Assembly: GCF_023053635.1 (NCBI RefSeq)
Contig: NC_086175.1
Coordinates: forward strand, 20,128,740 to 20,192,739
Length of the DNA: 64,000 bases
Source of the DNA: Elgaria multicarinata webbii
Lineage: Eukaryota > Chordata > Lepidosauria > Squamata > Anguidae
Reading direction: 5' to 3'
Shown: positions 60,663-64,000 of the stretch, in pieces
Layout: each line of letters starts with the position of its first letter
How positions within the stretch are numbered: the stretch's first letter is position 1
Notes under the pieces: generated by a model
Seen by the model: only the letters and a program-made list of their open reading frames with translations
Databases searched by the model: none
What the model was told of the DNA's origin: nothing
Translations under genes and position numbers: made by a program

Positions 60663-61726
60663 CAGTGGTTCCCAAAGTCGGCGGTACTGCCCCCTTGGGG
60701 GGGGTGGGATTGCATAGGTGGGTGTTAAGGGGCAGGGGACGCTCGAGGTGGTCTTTTCCAAGAAGTGCCTCTCCAGAAGGTCTTAAAACCCAGGGACATT
60801 TTTATGGGAGAAGGTAGTTTGGTCCCAAGCCATATAGGAGAAGAATCCATACATGTATTAGTACTGTTTAAGAAGAGTCCTTTTAATGGTGAATTGAAAT
60901 GTTTCAAAAGCACCAAAATGCTAATGAAGAGACATACCCTGCTTGGTGTGCCCTGCCACACCGGCTGCAAAACAGAAATGTTTGCTCTCTTTTCCCTCGG
61001 CAAGCCTGCAGTGGGTGCTTCCCATTTAAAGGGGCTGCGTGCAGCACGCCCCCTTTTACATTCTCAGCTCTTCAGCTCAGCTCCTCTGCCTGGCCGCTGC
61101 CACTGCTGCTCAGCCTGGGGGCCCAGACCAGCAGGATCCAGAGGCGCATGGCCTCTTTAAATGGGAAGCACCCGCCCCAGGCTTGCCGAGGGATGGAGGG
61201 AAAAGAGAGTGAACGCTTCTGTTTGCAGCCGGCGTGGCGGGGCACACCAAGCAGGGTATGTTTCTTTATTCACGTTTGGTGCTTTTTTGAAACATTTCAA
61301 TTCACTGTTAAAAGGACTCTTCTTAAATGGTATTAATACATGTGTGGATTGAAGTGGGTCTTGTTGGCAGCATGGCTCTGGACAACTCGGGCTGATGGAG
61401 CGCCTCTCCCGGCATGACGCTACCCAAATATACTACACTCATCATCTAAGGCCCTCCTCAAAGTGCCTCCTCCTAGCAGAGGTTTGCAAAAAATGGAGAT
61501 TTTTTTTTTTAATTAAATTAGGGTACTGCTGTGATTGACCTGCTTTTTAAGCACATGCGTTCTTTTGCAGCAGCATTTTGGCCCCTCCGGGCACTCCTTG
61601 GCGTGAGGCTAGCCACCGCCGTTCCCCTCCTCCTCCCTCCCTGACCCCATTGGAATCCCAGGGGGCACTGGGCATGAGTTTGTGGAACCAAGGGGGCGGT
61701 TACCTGAAAAAGTTTGGTAACCACTG
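60663..61726. mobile_element. hAT-like element with a long internal hairpin, 1064 bp
   Basis: The ends CAGTGGTTCCCAAAGT and GTTTGGTAACCACTG are imperfect inverted repeats of the CAGTGGTT type seen in hAT-Charlie elements. The flanks ATCTAACT (60655-60662) and ATCCAACT (61727-61734) match at seven of eight bases, a hAT-size target duplication. Inside, 60841-61034 and 61151-61354 are inverted copies of each other with a loop of about 116 bp. No transposase frame is present. PIBF1 intron 5. Confidence 0.8.
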
Positions 61727-61827
61727 ATCCAACTGGACAGGTCGGAAATTGTACCCTCTTGTGACATCAGTGGTGGTTGTTTTAATTACTGATTAGGACT
61801 GGCAGAGTTTTAACAGTTTATTAGTAT

Positions 61828-61925
61828 TTTATTTATTTATTTATTTATTACATTTTTATACCACCCAATTGCCGAAGCTCTCTGGGCGGTTCACAAAAAT
61901 TAAAACCATAATAAAACAACCAACA
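61828..61925 (-). repeat. LINE 3' tail fragment, antisense
   Basis: A TTTA run, TTATACCACCCAATTGCCG and AAGCTCTCTGGGCGGTTCAC match the unit at 52917-53025. Confidence 0.65.
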
Positions 61926-64000
61926 TGTTAAAAAGTATGCTGCAGATTCATCCCCACCCCACACACTCTGAATCCCTAAATGGTAGCAGTGCAGGCATGT
62001 GTGTGTGTGTGTGTCTTTGGGGAAAGCTGAGGAAATCACTTTAGTTTAAACAATCTTGCCAGTGATGGGGATTAGTTTAGAGCGTGAGGATGGCAGGGAG
62101 ATGTCTCTAAAAGTTCAAGGCCTGAAATACGCACAATACATTTTAAAAGGATCTGATTTCACTAAATAACATTAACAAAATCCCATGAATAGAACAATTT
62201 TAAAAGGAAAGGAGGATATAAAGGTAAGTAAAAAGTAGTATGAGCTTTTTAGCAGCCAGCAAACAAACAAACAAAAAAGTAGCTGGTGTTGCTAAGATCA
62301 CTACTTATTCTTTTCAAAATAAATTTACTTTTTCATGTTACACTTTGATGGGAATTCCACGATACTCTGGAGTGAAAAACTCAGGAGTGGTGATTGCTAA
62401 CAATCATAACATACAATTGGATTTTATAGAAGGCAGAGGAAACCTATATAGATCTCTGTACTGCAGTGTACCAGAACTATTTACCTTTCATCCCAAACGA
62501 TATAATTTTATTTCATCCTAAAGTGGCCATATAAGGAGAGCGTTCTTATATGCAATAGGAGATCATGTATTTTATTCCTCCTAACTCTACTTCCTGTTTA
62601 GAACTTTTGAGAGTTTTCTGCAGTAAACATAGGGCTTGTTCTACCTATTAATAAGTGTATCTTTTTAAGAAGTGCACTGTATCCTGGACAGCTATTGTTG
62701 AAAATGCAGCATTGAAGGATGGAAGGTTTTACGAAACTGAAGCAGCACAAGTAGTGTGTATTTTTTTTATTGTTAGTTTGACTTGAGATTTACTCATGGG
62801 TCATTCTAATGGACTTTTTTTGCTAATATGAAATCACCATGTAGGCAGAACTTGTTCTAAAACATGATAATAAGATGGTGCCTTCATGCTGCCTAACACA
62901 GGACAGTACTGTCCTGTGTTAGGACAGTACGGTATGATCTTGTTTACACATATTGTAGTTCAGTGGCAAATTGTAGGTTAATTACCCCACAACTTGTGCG
63001 AACAACCCATGGGTTAACTTTGGGTTGTTTAATCCACAAACCACCTGAAGTACCCATGTTTGGACTTCATAGTAAAAATCTATGAATCCCATATTTATAG
63101 GTTATTGCTGGAAACTAAAAGCGGCTTGCATGCAGCTCATATTCTCACAGTTCGAGGGTTAGTTGTGGCCAGACCCTATCGGTCTGCATTGGTATGAACC
63201 TTACGGTGTCCAGTCACAGCAATGCTGATCTAGAAAATTGGATTTTCTTACAGTCCAATTTTTTTTATTGTTTCGCAAACATACATAACATAAAAGCATT
63301 ACATAACGACATTACATCCAAGGGGAAAGAAAAAAAGTGTAGAGGGAAGAGAAAAGAATACACACACAAAGGTTAAGTTATATTTTCGGCTCTCTACATA
63401 TCATAAATGTGAATTATTTTCTCTCCTTGTTTGATAATTTAACACAATAATCATGTTCTTTTCTTTCTTCTGAGTTAACTATATCTCATACACTGAATCC
63501 ACAAATACATCGTTTTTCTCTGTTTTCTGCAAAAATTCTATCAGAGGTTTCCATTCAGATATGAATGTAGCTGTTGATTTATCTCTCATTATTGCCATCT
63601 CTGCCAACTTCAATATCTTCAATAGGCATTCTTCCATTGTTGGCGTTGGAATTTGATTTTGGTTAGCACTAAGATTGGATTTTCCATCTTAGTGCTAGCC
63701 ATGCTCAAGCATAGGGTTCTCTTTATTGACAGTACATGTGTCTCTTGATGCAAACCTCTGTAAAGTTTAATATTTCCTTGCGGGGAGGATGTGTCCCAAA
63801 CCCTGCTAATATGGGTCTGCACAAAAAATAGCACACTCCTGGACTTTTCTCAAAAACAGTAGGGTTTATTTTACAAATAACAGGATGAGAACATTTTTGG
63901 GTGAACAAGGAATATGAAAATAATCTGGTCGAAGAACAGCAGCATAAATAACATGCTCACAGAAAAATCAACACTATAGCTCCCAGTTTTCCAGACCCTT
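61926..64000. other. PIBF1 intron to window end, nothing firmly recognised
   Basis: A short (GT)n run lies near 61998-62014 and a short perfect palindrome of ACAGGACAGTACTGTCCTGT type near 62899-62918. The last 750 bases are A/T-rich and begin with a T-run at about 63250, as an antisense retroposon tail would, but I could not place them in a family. Confidence 0.4.

Noticed and set aside
63240-64000. Antisense LINE-1 3' end
   Set aside because: A T-run followed by A/T-rich sequence suggests a retroposon, but no coding motif or known tail could be read.
1-64000. CRISPR arrays, operons, integrons or phage-like systems
   Set aside because: The DNA is from a vertebrate; there are no regularly spaced repeats with unique spacers and no prokaryote-like gene clusters.

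Overview
This is a stretch of nuclear DNA from a squamate reptile (lizard-like). The assignment rests on six copies of a tRNA-type SINE of the kind known as Sauria SINE in squamates, a second tRNA-derived SINE family common in lizards and snakes, L2/CR1-type LINE pieces with 3' tails, and many palindromic hAT-like DNA elements. Introns, GT-AG splice sites and CpG-rich promoters show it is vertebrate.

The window carries the four-gene block MZT1(-) / BORA(+) / DIS3(-) / PIBF1(+), the same order and orientation as in human 13q22. Only the first coding exon of MZT1 lies here (3618-3666); the rest is off the left edge. BORA is complete: a non-coding exon ending near 4365, then 11 coding exons from 7575 to 22339 that join in phase to 564 residues. 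DIS3 is complete on the minus strand: 21 coding exons from 48918 down to 24466, joining in phase to 973 residues. PIBF1 starts with a non-coding exon ending at 49811; its first four coding exons (52515-57836, 224 residues) are present and the gene runs off the right edge in its next intron.

MZT1/BORA and DIS3/PIBF1 are head-to-head pairs, each sharing a CpG-rich promoter; BORA and DIS3 are tail-to-tail, about 1.1 kb apart. The MZT1/BORA promoter has paired CCAAT boxes and CHR-like words typical of G2/M genes. The PIBF1 side of the other promoter has an RFX-type X-box, which fits a centrosome/cilium gene. Three of the four genes act in mitosis or at centrosomes: MZT1 (gamma-tubulin complex), BORA (Aurora A/Plk1 activation) and PIBF1/CEP90 (centriolar satellites). 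DIS3 is the catalytic exosome ribonuclease.

The rest is introns and intergenic DNA full of repeats: an L2 LINE in BORA intron 1, two hAT-type transposons with perfect 8-bp target duplications, a hAT-like element holding a long hairpin in PIBF1 intron 5, and about twenty short palindromic elements. I found no RNA gene, CRISPR array or retrovirus-like element. I saw no clear undescribed multi-gene system. The most unusual items are the promoter inverted repeat, the X-box, a GC-AG intron in DIS3, an exact 147-bp duplicate and the hairpin-bearing hAT element.
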